A DNA stretch of 64,000 nt from an uncultured Acidimicrobiaceae bacterium. Its GTDB lineage: Bacteria; Actinomycetota; Acidimicrobiia; Spongiisociales; UBA5794. A program made the position numbers and the translations under genes. The stretch covers positions 1 through 64,000 of the forward strand of contig CAMYKI010000012.1 of assembly GCA_947258985.1 (NCBI GenBank), given 5' to 3'. Below are positions 44,735-53,479 of the stretch, piece after piece (the stretch's first letter is position 1; every line of letters begins with the position of its first letter). The notes below the pieces were generated by a model, which searched no databases, was not told the DNA's origin, and was given only the letters and a program-made list of their open reading frames with translations.

Positions 44735-45748
44735 TCAGTCGGGATAACCGTCGGGGTTGTGCGACTGCCAGCGCCAAACGTCGGCGACCATCTCATCGAG
44801 GTCACGGGTTGCGGTCCAGCCGAGAATCCGCGCGGCCTTGGAGGCGTCGGCCCAACTTGCCGGGCCGTCACCTGGGCGACGGCCGACCACCTCTGTGGGA
44901 ATGGGCACGCCGGCGACCTGCTCGAACGCCGCAACCAGTTCGAGAACGGAGACCCCGTTGCCGGTTCCGAGATTGATCACGTCGAAGCCGGGACTCTGCT
45001 GCAGGTGCTCGACAGCAGCGACATGGCCCTCGGCAAGATCGAGGACATGGATGTAGTCCCGGACGCCGGTCCCGTCCGGCGTTGGGTAGTCGTCGCCGAA
45101 GATGTGCAGCGAGGGGCGCCTACCTACCGCAACCTGTGCCAGGAATGGCATCAGATTCGCCGGCACTCCCTGCGGGTCTTCGCCGATCAAACCCGACGGG
45201 TGGGCCCCCACCGGGTTGAAATAGCGCAGAGCAATGACGTTCCAGCGAGGGTCGGACTGGTGGAGGTCGGCGAGGATCTCTTCGCACATCAGTTTGGTTC
45301 GGCCATAGGGGTTGATCACCTCGGTAGGCGCGTCCTCCTGCAGCGGCAAGTCGTCCGACATGCCGTAGACGGTGGCCGACGAGCTGTACACGACATTGCG
45401 CACGTCATGCCGCTCCATCGCCTGAAGTAGGGCCACTGTTCCCGCGACCCCGTTCTTGTAGTAGTGCAGAGGGCGAGCAATGGACTCGCCCACGGCCTTC
45501 GGGGCAGCGAAGTGAATCGCACCGTCGAACGCCCGCTCGTTGAGCACGCGGTCGAGCGCAGCTGCGTCGGTGACGTCGGCTTCGTAGAAGTCCATGGTTA
45601 CGCCGGTGATCTCACGCAGCCTGTCGAGGACGGCCGGCTTCGAGTTCGAGAAGTTGTCGAACAGAGTGACCTCGTGCCCGGCATCGATGAGGGCAATGGC
45701 GGTGTGGCTCCCGATGTATCCGGTGCCTCCGGTGAGCAGGATTCTCAT
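44735..45748 (-). CDS. galE: UDP-glucose 4-epimerase
   Basis: A 337-residue extended short-chain dehydrogenase. NAD binding: TGGTGYIGSHTA at the N-terminus. Catalytic YxxxK: Y148 and K152 in NPYGRTK, with the Ser/Thr partner in YSSSATVYG. RYFNPVGAHPSGLIGEDP and RPGDGPASWAD are typical of GalE. It interconverts UDP-galactose and UDP-glucose, completing the Leloir pathway with galT and galK of the divergent operon. Its ATG directly abuts the alpha-galactosidase stop, placing it last in the minus galactoside operon. Confidence 0.95.
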   Translation of the reverse strand: MRILLTGGTGYIGSHTAIALIDAGHEVTLFDNFSNSKPAVLDRLREITGVTMDFYEADVTDAAALDRVLNERAFDGAIHFAAPKAVGESIARPLHYYKNGVAGTVALLQAMERHDVRNVVYSSSATVYGMSDDLPLQEDAPTEVINPYGRTKLMCEEILADLHQSDPRWNVIALRYFNPVGAHPSGLIGEDPQGVPANLMPFLAQVAVGRRPSLHIFGDDYPTPDGTGVRDYIHVLDLAEGHVAAVEHLQQSPGFDVINLGTGNGVSVLELVAAFEQVAGVPIPTEVVGRRPGDGPASWADASKAARILGWTATRDLDEMVADVWRWQSHNPDGYPD

Positions 45749-47092
45749 CTACGAACCTCCCGAGCTGACAAAGGTTTCGACTGGCGACTCTGCCAGGAGT
45801 TCCCGGGTTACCGCGAGCCCCCAGTCGTCGAGGTCGGCGATGCGGTCGCTGCTGCCCCGTAATCCTCCGTAGCGGCGTACATGCTCGGCCCATTCCTTCC
45901 GACCTTCGACCGCGGGGCGGGCGATCAGGTCGTCTGGGTCGTTGATCCAGAATCGGCCCTGCTGGAACGCACGGCCCCGCCCGGTGAGCATTGCGGCGCT
46001 CACCGAAGGCTGGCTGAGGTCACCGCCGGCCGGCAGATATTGCGGTTCGGTGTCCGGGCTGACCCTCATGGCATCGACGAGACCGACGGTGGGAAGTATC
46101 GGTGCTCCGCATCCCAGGAAGTACGAATCGCCCATGGCCTCCCGCAGTTGCTGCATGCCAGAGCGGTAGGCGGCAATTGGCGACATATCTTGATGACGAG
46201 GCCCGGGGAGCGCCGCGGCGTACACAAAGTCGACTTTGAAGAAGTCGTAACCCCACCCGTGCATCGTCGAGAAGACCTCGGCGATCCATTCCATCGCCTC
46301 CGGATGCGTCGTGTCGAGGGCAAAGAGATCCCGGTTCCAGTTGTGGCCACCGTGCACCGGCTTGTCCGGGCCCCCGATCAGCCATTGAGGATGGCGCCGC
46401 GCCAGCTCTGATTCGGGGAAGACGAGGAAGGGAGCAACCCAGATGCCGGCGCGGCGCCCAAAGGATCTGATGCGATCGGCGATTCCCTGCAGGGAGCCGA
46501 AACGATCTGTGAGAGTGAGCCAATCACCGTGGGCCGTTTGATAGCCGTCATCGAGCTGGATCACGTCGACGGGGAGATCGAGGCGTTCGATGGCGTCGAT
46601 GTTCTCGATCATGTCGGCTTCGGTGACGTCGGTGAAGTACTGGTACCAGGAGCACCAGATGGTGGGGGCGCGGCGCATCTCGCCAACGCCGACCGAGGCG
46701 GCAAAGCCGTCGGCCCAACGGGCCAGGGCATTCTCGAGACTCCCCGGGCCCTGATCGAGCGTGGTCGCGACCGGACCGTCGCTGGATACGACAATGCGGT
46801 TGCCCTTGACCTCCGCGTGAATGCTCGGCACCGTTTCGGTGGCGTTTGCCACTGCATAGATGCGGACGCCGGAACCATCCCCGGGATCGATCGCCAGTAG
46901 TCCCTCGCCCCAATACACGTCGGCGGAGGGATTGGACTCCGGGCGGTAGCAGAGGAATCGGTTGCGTTCGTTGACCGGCCGATGGGGGCGGTCGCCGATT
47001 CCGTACGTTGTTGTCGGACTCCACGACTGCCAGCCGTGCTCATAGACGGCCGCATGGGTCGCGTCGATCGTGACCTCGTCGATGGCGTGCAT
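45749..47092 (-). CDS. GH36-type alpha-galactosidase, compact cytoplasmic form
   Basis: A 447-residue enzyme. The GH-D clan signatures are WCSWYQYFTDVTEADM (about 146-161) and LDDGYQTAHGDW (180-191). The nucleophile is D288 in FFKVDFV and the acid/base D347 in MRVSPDTEP. It is well short of standard bacterial GH36 enzymes (about 700 residues) and keeps only a reduced N-terminal beta-domain. There is no signal peptide, so it should hydrolyse imported alpha-galactosides (raffinose or melibiose type). It lies 25 bp after the permease and directly before galE. Confidence 0.88.
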   Translation of the reverse strand: MHAIDEVTIDATHAAVYEHGWQSWSPTTTYGIGDRPHRPVNERNRFLCYRPESNPSADVYWGEGLLAIDPGDGSGVRIYAVANATETVPSIHAEVKGNRIVVSSDGPVATTLDQGPGSLENALARWADGFAASVGVGEMRRAPTIWCSWYQYFTDVTEADMIENIDAIERLDLPVDVIQLDDGYQTAHGDWLTLTDRFGSLQGIADRIRSFGRRAGIWVAPFLVFPESELARRHPQWLIGGPDKPVHGGHNWNRDLFALDTTHPEAMEWIAEVFSTMHGWGYDFFKVDFVYAAALPGPRHQDMSPIAAYRSGMQQLREAMGDSYFLGCGAPILPTVGLVDAMRVSPDTEPQYLPAGGDLSQPSVSAAMLTGRGRAFQQGRFWINDPDDLIARPAVEGRKEWAEHVRRYGGLRGSSDRIADLDDWGLAVTRELLAESPVETFVSSGGS

Positions 47093-47117
47093 TGCGGCTC
47101 CCGGTGGAACTTGCTGG

Positions 47118-48020
47118 TTACCCCTTGGTTGACCCGAGTGTCAGGCCGGCCACGAACTGTCTCTGCAGGACCGCAAAGACAACCAGAGTGGGGATGGCCG
47201 CGAGTAGAGATCCCGCCGCCACCAGGTTGTTGTTGGTAAAGAACGTGCCGTTGAGGTTCTGCAGCGCCGAGGTGATCGGCCGTTGGTCGCCGGTCACCAT
47301 CAGTACTAACGCCCAGAAGAAATCGTTGTAGATCCAGGTGAACATCAGCACCGCCAGTGCGGCCAATGGAGGCCGGGTCAATGGGAGGATGATGTTCCAG
47401 TACTGGCGCCACACCGAGGCCCCGTCCACGAAGGCTGCCTCGTTGAGATCACCCGGCAGGGCCTTCATGTAGTTGGAGAGCACGAACGTGGCGAACCCCA
47501 TCTGGAAGGCAACATGGATGGTGATGATCCCGAAGTAGCTGTCGTAGAACACTCCGCTCGGCGACAGGAACTCGGGAAGCGGCAACGCCAGGAACATGCG
47601 ATACAGCGGCGTGATGATCACCTGCTGGGGGAGCAGGTTGCCCGCCGTGAAGATCATGAGCAACAACAGGTTGAACCTGAAGCTGAACCGCGACAGCGCA
47701 AAGGCGGCCATTGACGCAAAGAACAGGATCAGAATGACAGCCGGGATGGTGATCCACATCGTGTTGATGAAGAACTTGAGCATCTCGGAGTCGGTCCACG
47801 CCTGGGTGTAGTTGTCGAAGTTGTAGGTGCCGCCGATGGACACGTAGCCACGCTCGGCGGTGTCGGAGAACGGCCGCAGCGATGTGTAGAACGCCCAGAG
47901 CAACGGGACCAGCCAGACAAATGCGGTAATAGCCAGGAACGCTTGCAGGCCGCGTCTGCGCCACTTGTCCATGACCTGAGGCGTGGCCGTCTTGCCTTGG
48001 GTATCGGGTGCAGCAGTCAT
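47118..48020 (-). CDS. Galactoside ABC permease (MalG-like)
   Basis: A 300-residue inner-membrane subunit. A polar N-terminus of about 25 residues precedes six helices; the EAA loop DLNEAAFVDGASVWRQY lies at about residues 195-211. It ends in QRQFVAGLTLGSTKG, the common MalG tail. Its start overlaps the MalF-like stop by ATGA. It pairs with the permease at 48017. Confidence 0.92.
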   Translation of the reverse strand: MTAAPDTQGKTATPQVMDKWRRRGLQAFLAITAFVWLVPLLWAFYTSLRPFSDTAERGYVSIGGTYNFDNYTQAWTDSEMLKFFINTMWITIPAVILILFFASMAAFALSRFSFRFNLLLLMIFTAGNLLPQQVIITPLYRMFLALPLPEFLSPSGVFYDSYFGIITIHVAFQMGFATFVLSNYMKALPGDLNEAAFVDGASVWRQYWNIILPLTRPPLAALAVLMFTWIYNDFFWALVLMVTGDQRPITSALQNLNGTFFTNNNLVAAGSLLAAIPTLVVFAVLQRQFVAGLTLGSTKG

Positions 48021-48970
48021 GCGGCCACCTCATCTGCTCGGAAGGTTCTCCATAGGTAAGGAATGATGATTCCCAATGAAACAATCAGGAGGATCACCGC
48101 AAGCGCCGAGCCAAACCCGATCCGGCTGGCCTCGCCGATGATGTTGTTGGTCACCGCGACCGATAACAACTCGAGCCCGTTAGTCCCCTTGTTGGTCACA
48201 TACACAATGTCGAACGCTCGCAGCGACTCGATGATCGTGATGACGAGGATGACGATATTGATGGGCTTGAGGACCGGGAAGACAACGTGGAAGAAGGTCT
48301 GGCGGCTGGTAGCGCCGTCGATAGCTGCAGCTTCTTTGAGCGCAGGATCGACGCTCTTAAGTCCCGCCAGATAGAGGATCATGATGTAGCCAACGTGGCG
48401 CCAGCTGGCGGCAATGAGGATCATCCACAGGTTGATGCTGGGGTTGCCCAGCCAGTCGATCAGGTTCTCCGGATCGGTTCGCCCGAGCACATTGTTGATC
48501 AACCCTTGCTCCGGCGAGTAGATCAGCTGCCAGATGAATCCGACGAGTGCCAGAGAGAGAACCACCGGCACGTAGAGAGCGTTCTGATAGAACTTGGAGC
48601 CTTTCATCTCCTTGTCGAGCTGGACCGCCAGGAACATACCAAAAGGCGTGGCGATGAGAATGAAGAACCCGAGCCAAATCAGGTTGTGGACAACGGCCGG
48701 CCAGAACGGCGGGTAGATAGTGGCGACTTGCTCATAGTTTGTGAGCCCGATCCATTCGATTGCTTCGACGCCGCCGATACCGTCCCAACGGCTGAACGAC
48801 AGCAGAATCGAAAGCAGTGCCGGGACCCACACGAAGAAGACGTGGATAAGGGCAGGCAGACCAAGCATGAATACGAGAACACCCAAATCACGGTTGGTCA
48901 ATAGTCGAAAGCGTTTCCGCTTGGTTCGTTCTCGCGCTACCGCGACTTCGACTTCGCTTCTCGTGCTCAT
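48017..48970 (-). CDS. Galactoside ABC permease (MalF-like)
   Basis: A 317-residue membrane subunit with a basic cytoplasmic start (VARERTKRKRFRLLTNR), six helices and the EAA loop ALKEAAAIDGATSRQTF at about residues 213-229. It is separated from the solute-binding protein gene by 110 bp containing a strong hairpin. No ATPase gene follows, so it again depends on an ATPase encoded elsewhere. Confidence 0.92.
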   Translation of the reverse strand: MSTRSEVEVAVARERTKRKRFRLLTNRDLGVLVFMLGLPALIHVFFVWVPALLSILLSFSRWDGIGGVEAIEWIGLTNYEQVATIYPPFWPAVVHNLIWLGFFILIATPFGMFLAVQLDKEMKGSKFYQNALYVPVVLSLALVGFIWQLIYSPEQGLINNVLGRTDPENLIDWLGNPSINLWMILIAASWRHVGYIMILYLAGLKSVDPALKEAAAIDGATSRQTFFHVVFPVLKPINIVILVITIIESLRAFDIVYVTNKGTNGLELLSVAVTNNIIGEASRIGFGSALAVILLIVSLGIIIPYLWRTFRADEVAA

Positions 48971-49026
48971 GCTCCCTCACTCCGCCACGATTTGAACTCG
49001 GATCTGATTACCACCCAATGGCTGGA

Positions 49027-49055
49027 TCGTGCGGGACCGCCAAGGTCCCGCACGA
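49027..49055 (-). terminator. Intercistronic hairpin after the galactoside-binding protein gene
   Basis: A perfect 12-bp stem, TCGTGCGGGACC / GGTCCCGCACGA, with a 5-nt loop, beginning 25 bp past the binding-protein stop. It mirrors the hairpin at 26496-26520 in the other importer operon and probably favours accumulation of binding-protein mRNA. Confidence 0.72.
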
Positions 49056-49080
49056 CATGCCGGTTGGGAGGGGCTTACTT

Positions 49081-50451
49081 CTACTCCGTGAAGATTGCCA
49101 CTGCCTGCTCTTCCATCGAATCCGTCAACCCGTTGATGTCCTCGGGGTTGTTGAGGAATGTCTGGATAGAAGGCAGCACAACCGTCGATGCGAAGTCCGG
49201 CCGGGTATCCCGGTCGAGGAACTGCGCAATGTTGCTGGCCGATGCGATGAGCTCAGCACCCTTGTTCTGCAGTGCGTCGTAGCCGCTCGTGTCGGCGTCG
49301 TTGGCGGTAGCCAGCCAATTCGAGTTGGCATCGGTGTAGAACTTCTGGGCCTCACCGGTGCCGATGAACTTCAGCAACTCCTTGGCGCCGTCGATATTCT
49401 CCGGTGCCTTCGAGATCATGAAGCCATCGATCGGGGCATCGACCGAATCCTGTCCGTGATCCGGGTTGATCTCCGGGAAGGCGAAGAAGTCGAGATCGTC
49501 CCTGGCCTCTTGCGAGACCTCCTGGAACTGCTCGCCGACAAACATGCCGAGCAGATACATGCCGGCTTCTTTGTTCGCCACCGTCTGGGCGGCGTCCTGC
49601 CATGTCCGGCCGAGGGCGCCAGGCTGGTGATAGGGAAGCAACTCGGCCCAGGTCGCAAAGACCTGCTTGGTGCGGTCGTCGTTCCACTTCTCACGGTGGG
49701 CCATGAGATCGACGTGGTACTGATAGCCGTTGACACGCATGTTCAAGTAGTCGAACGTGCCCATTGCCGGCCAGCCGTCCTTGTCACCGAAGGCAATGGG
49801 AACAAAGCCGTCGGCCATCATTCCCTCTGACAGAGTCTTCAGCTCGTCGATGGTGGTCGGGATCGTGTAGCCGTTGTCCGCAAAGAAGCTCTTGCGATAG
49901 AAGAGCGCCCACGGGTAGGTGATGAATGGGACGAAATACTGGTTTCCGTCTAGGCCGGTAGAAGCCTGCTTGAACGAGCTGGCGTAGTTCGCGCCGATGG
50001 TGTCCCACACATCGTTTATCGATGTAGACAGGCCCTTGTCGGCGAAGAACTGCATCCGGTATCCGGCGAACCAGGTGAACGCATCGTCGGGACGTCCTTG
50101 CAGATACGTGTTGATCTGCTCCTGGAACGTGTTGTGATCGACGGTGTTGATGGCCAGCGTGACATCCGGGTTCTTCTCCTCGAACCTGGCGAACATCGCT
50201 GCGTATGCGTCCTTGGTCAGCGGATCGGAAGCGTTGGAACCAACAGAGACGGTGCCGCTTGCCATGGGGGCTTCGGTATCACCGCCACTCGCTGCTGCTG
50301 CTGTGGTTGTCGCCGCTTCGTCGTCGTCGCCACATGCTGCCAACAGGGCAGGTGCGGCCAGCACACCGGCTCCGGCGGCAACACCCTTCAGCAGGTTACG
50401 ACGAGAGATTTGCGTACCGCTCGTGTCGAGCGGCTCTTCGGGGTGCGTCAT
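49081..50451 (-). CDS. Galactoside-binding lipoprotein of the ABC importer, Tat-type signal
   Basis: A 456-residue MalE-like solute-binding protein. The ATG follows GGAGGAGC. The N-terminal region carries a twin-arginine signal (SRRNLLKG) followed by a hydrophobic segment and lipobox LLAAC, so it is exported folded and then lipidated. An acidic Thr/Ala linker precedes the binding domain. This differs from the Sec-type lipoprotein at 24989. It heads the minus galactoside operon and is controlled by the promoter at 50524-50552 and the operator at 50480-50500. Confidence 0.9.
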   Translation of the reverse strand: MTHPEEPLDTSGTQISRRNLLKGVAAGAGVLAAPALLAACGDDDEAATTTAAAASGGDTEAPMASGTVSVGSNASDPLTKDAYAAMFARFEEKNPDVTLAINTVDHNTFQEQINTYLQGRPDDAFTWFAGYRMQFFADKGLSTSINDVWDTIGANYASSFKQASTGLDGNQYFVPFITYPWALFYRKSFFADNGYTIPTTIDELKTLSEGMMADGFVPIAFGDKDGWPAMGTFDYLNMRVNGYQYHVDLMAHREKWNDDRTKQVFATWAELLPYHQPGALGRTWQDAAQTVANKEAGMYLLGMFVGEQFQEVSQEARDDLDFFAFPEINPDHGQDSVDAPIDGFMISKAPENIDGAKELLKFIGTGEAQKFYTDANSNWLATANDADTSGYDALQNKGAELIASASNIAQFLDRDTRPDFASTVVLPSIQTFLNNPEDINGLTDSMEEQAVAIFTE

Positions 50452-50479
50452 GCTCCTCCTCCTCAGTTTGAGGGTCCGA

Positions 50480-50500
50480 TTGTTTGACCTAATCAAACAA
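50480..50500. promoter_or_regulatory. Probable DeoR-family operator
   Basis: A perfect inverted repeat, TTGTTTGA-5 nt-TCAAACAA, about 30 bp upstream of the binding-protein start and downstream of its predicted transcription start. Further TTTGA half-sites occur at about 50467 and, as TTTGAC facing GTCAA, at 50525-50530 and 50548-50552. The DeoR regulator at 52682, in the divergent operon, is the natural candidate; that assignment is inference. Confidence 0.7.
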
Positions 50501-50523
50501 AAATCAACAGAACCTCGTGCCCT

Positions 50524-50552
50524 ATTTGACCCCCAATTCGCCGCGATGTCAA
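50524..50552 (-). promoter_or_regulatory. Promoter of the minus galactoside operon
   Basis: On the minus strand, TTGACA (50547-50552), a 17-bp spacer and TCAAAT (50524-50529). The predicted transcription start near 50517 gives a leader of about 65 nt that contains the inverted repeat at 50480-50500. The -10 overlaps a TTTGAC half-site, compatible with repression. Confidence 0.6.
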
Positions 50553-50640
50553 CCCCTAAATAGTGGAATTCGTGCCACTCTTGTGCAGCACCCGCAATAA
50601 TGAGCAGCAGATTGGTGTGCTCTTCTTCTGTTGGAATGTG

Positions 50641-50669
50641 TTGACTTATTTCCGATCCTGATGCAAGCT
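50641..50669 (+). promoter_or_regulatory. Possible promoter of the plus galactose operon (leaderless start)
   Basis: TTGACT (50641-50646), a 17-bp spacer and CAAGCT (50664-50669), a weak -10. Transcription would begin at or next to the ATG at 50677, giving a leaderless mRNA, which is common in actinobacteria and would explain the absence of a ribosome-binding site there. Confidence 0.35.
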
Positions 50670-50676
50670 CTCTGAT

Positions 50677-52680
50677 ATGGGTGGCATGAGCATGAAGGCA
50701 CCCCGGATACGGTTCGGGGCCGACTACAACCCGGAACAGTGGGATCGCACCGTCTGGGCCCAGGACTTCGCACTCATGAACGAGGCAGGCGTCAACCTGG
50801 TCAGCGTCGGCATCTTCTCCTGGGCAGAACTCGAGCCATGCACTGGCGAGTATCGCTTCGACTGGCTCGATGAAGTCATGGACGGGCTCGCCGCTGCGGG
50901 AGTGATGGCGAATCTGGCCAATGCCACCGCCAACCCGCCTCCCTGGTTCTCGGCGTGCTACCCCGATGCTCTCCCGATGCTCAGCGACGGGAGCCGTCTC
51001 TGGCCGGGTGCCCGGCAGGCTTTCTGCCCCAGTTCTCCGGTCTATCGGAAGCACGCTCTGCGGATCACCCGCAAGATCGCGGAGCGCTACAGCGGCCACC
51101 CGGCGCTGGAGATGTGGCATGTCAGCAACGAAATCGGCAACCACAATGCCCTCTGCTATTGCGATGCGAGCGCCGCGGCCTTTCGTACGTGGCTCGAGGA
51201 CCGTTACGGCAGCCTCGAAGAGCTGAATCGAGCTTGGGGCACGACGTTCTGGGGACAGCGATATTCCGAGTGGGAGCAGATCCTCCCGCCGCGACAGACA
51301 ACATCGTTCGGCAATCCCACCCAGGATCTCGACTTCCGGCGCTTCTCCTCGGAGGCCTGTCTCGAGATCTATCGGGCGGAGCGTGATCTTCTGCGAGAGA
51401 TCACCCCGGAGATCCCGATCACCACCAACCTGACGCCGAATCATCTCGAACTCGATTACTGGTCCTGGGCTCCCGAATTGGACACCATTGCCGTCGATCA
51501 CTATCTGAAGGCCAACGATCCCGACGGCCACATCGAACTCAGTTTTGTCGCCGACCTCTCCCGGGGCCTTGCGGGGGGTGCGCCCTGGATGCTGATGGAG
51601 CATTCGACGAGCGCCGTCAACTGGCAGCCGCGCAATATTGCCAAGCGACCAGGGGAGATGGTCCGCAACAGTTTGCAGCATGTTGCCCGTGGCGCCGATG
51701 CGATCATGTTCTTTCAATGGCGGGCTTCCCGATTTGGTGCAGAGAAGTATCACTCAGCAATGGTTCCGCACGCCGGAACGGACTCGAAGATCTGGCGCGA
51801 GGTCGTCGAGTTGGGAGAGGTCCTCGACCGGATGGGCGAGGTCGCAAACACGACCCTCGATGCCGATGTCGCTCTCGTCTTTGATTGGGAGTCGTGGTGG
51901 GCGCTCGAGGCCAGGTCGCATCCCAGCGCCGACGTGCGCTACCTCGACCGGGTGCACGCTCTCTATCGGGCCCTCTGGGAGACGGGCATCACGGTCGAAG
52001 TGGTATCGCAGAATGTCGACCCATCGGGGTACCGCCTCATTGTGATCCCTTCGTTGTACATCGCCGATGCGGAGATTGCCGACCGTGTGAATCAGTTCGT
52101 CTCTGCCGGCGGATGTGCCGTCGTGACCTACCTCAGCGGAACCGTCGACGAGAATCTCCACATCGGCGCGCCTGGGCTCTCCGGCGCCTTCCATGACTCT
52201 CTTGGAGTGCGGGTTGAGGAGTACTTCCCGCTGCGTGAGGGCGAAGAGGTGGCGCTCGACGACGATTCGCTTGCGGCGGTGTGGACCGAGATGGTGCATC
52301 TCGAAGGCGCGGATGCGCTGGTGACCTACAAAGACGGCCCCCTTCCCGGGGTGCCGGCCGTCACCCGATACCGGTACGGGGAGGGGACCGTCTGGTACAT
52401 GGCGACTCGCCTGGACCGGGAGACCGTGGGAAGAGTTCTCAAGGAAGCTGTGAAGACCGCGGGTATCAAGCCGCCGATCCCGATGGTGACTGCACCTTCC
52501 GGGCTGGAGGTAACACGACGTAGCGGTGAGTCGGGGTCCTATCTCTTTCTGATAAACCATGGGACCGACACTGCACATGTGCGTGCCGAGGGCCGCGACC
52601 TCGTAGCCGATAGAGACGTTGGGGGAACGCTGAGCCTGCTTCCCGGTAGAGCCGCTGTCGTGCGCGAGGAGAGCGGCTGA
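50677..52680 (+). CDS. GH42 beta-galactosidase
   Basis: A 667-residue cytoplasmic enzyme. RFGADYNPEQW near the N-terminus is the GH42 opening. The acid/base is E152 in MWHVSNEIGNH and the nucleophile E308 in WMLMEHSTSAVNW. The TIM barrel is followed by a GH42 trimerisation domain (about 400-600) and a small C-terminal beta-domain. Three close ATGs are possible (50677, 50686, 50692); the last follows GGGTGG. It hydrolyses imported beta-galactosides to galactose. It is the first gene of the plus operon with the repressor and Leloir enzymes. Confidence 0.93.
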   Translation: MGGMSMKAPRIRFGADYNPEQWDRTVWAQDFALMNEAGVNLVSVGIFSWAELEPCTGEYRFDWLDEVMDGLAAAGVMANLANATANPPPWFSACYPDALPMLSDGSRLWPGARQAFCPSSPVYRKHALRITRKIAERYSGHPALEMWHVSNEIGNHNALCYCDASAAAFRTWLEDRYGSLEELNRAWGTTFWGQRYSEWEQILPPRQTTSFGNPTQDLDFRRFSSEACLEIYRAERDLLREITPEIPITTNLTPNHLELDYWSWAPELDTIAVDHYLKANDPDGHIELSFVADLSRGLAGGAPWMLMEHSTSAVNWQPRNIAKRPGEMVRNSLQHVARGADAIMFFQWRASRFGAEKYHSAMVPHAGTDSKIWREVVELGEVLDRMGEVANTTLDADVALVFDWESWWALEARSHPSADVRYLDRVHALYRALWETGITVEVVSQNVDPSGYRLIVIPSLYIADAEIADRVNQFVSAGGCAVVTYLSGTVDENLHIGAPGLSGAFHDSLGVRVEEYFPLREGEEVALDDDSLAAVWTEMVHLEGADALVTYKDGPLPGVPAVTRYRYGEGTVWYMATRLDRETVGRVLKEAVKTAGIKPPIPMVTAPSGLEVTRRSGESGSYLFLINHGTDTAHVRAEGRDLVADRDVGGTLSLLPGRAAVVREESG

Positions 52681-52681
52681 G

Positions 52682-53479
52682 ATGCTTGCCGAGCAACGCC
52701 AGGGGCACATCCTCGAGTTGGTTCGAAGAGACGGGGCTGTACGCGTATCTGACCTCGTACGGGATCTTGGCGTTTCCGACATGACTATTCGCCGGGATCT
52801 CGGGGTCTTGGCGGCATCGGGACTTGTGCAGAAGGTCCATGGCGGGGCGACTCTGGTTGCCGACAGCGCTTCCTACGAGCCCAGCTTCACCGCAAAGTCC
52901 ACGTTGGAGCAACAGGAGAAACGTACGATCGCCAGGGAGGCGGCGGAGCTGGTTGTACCGGGAACCGCCATCGCCATGAGCGCCGGCACCACCACCCACG
53001 CTGTCGCCGGTGAACTGCTCGATGTTCCCGGCCTGACGGTGGTAACCAATTCGGTCCACATTGCCGACCTGCTTTATCAGCACGGCAGGAGCGATCAGAC
53101 TGTTCTCTTGACCGGGGGGCTGCGCACCCCATCGGACGCCTATGTCGGCCCGCTGGCGGTGAACGCGCTGATCTCGATTCACGTCGACCTGGTCTTCATG
53201 GGTGTGCACGGAATGACCCTGGAGACCGGTTTCACCACGCCAAACATGCTGGAAGCAGAAACCGATCGGGCGCTGGTCGACGCCGGACGACGCCTGGTGG
53301 TTTGCGCCGACCACACTAAGTGGGGTGTCGTTGGCATCAGTTCCTTTGCCCGGCTCGATGAGGCAGACATCCTGATCACCGATTCCGCGCTCGAGCCCGC
53401 CGCTGCAGCCGTGTTGGAGGAGACAGTCGGCGAGCTCGTGCTCACTGGTCACGATTCACAAGACAGGACGACCGTATGA
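52682..53479 (+). CDS. DeoR-family transcriptional repressor
   Basis: A 265-residue regulator. An N-terminal helix-turn-helix (RVSDLVRDLGVSDMTIRRDLGVLAASG at about residues 21-47) is followed by the family segment KVHGGATL. A DeoRC sugar-phosphate sensor domain contains AMSAGTTTHAVAG and VVCADHTKWGVVGIS. DeoR proteins usually respond to phosphorylated sugars, here plausibly galactose-1-phosphate or a related intermediate. The start is 1 bp after the GH42 stop and the end overlaps galT by 4 bp, so it is made with the enzymes it probably controls. Likely binding site: 50480-50500. Confidence 0.9.
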   Translation: MLAEQRQGHILELVRRDGAVRVSDLVRDLGVSDMTIRRDLGVLAASGLVQKVHGGATLVADSASYEPSFTAKSTLEQQEKRTIAREAAELVVPGTAIAMSAGTTTHAVAGELLDVPGLTVVTNSVHIADLLYQHGRSDQTVLLTGGLRTPSDAYVGPLAVNALISIHVDLVFMGVHGMTLETGFTTPNMLEAETDRALVDAGRRLVVCADHTKWGVVGISSFARLDEADILITDSALEPAAAAVLEETVGELVLTGHDSQDRTTV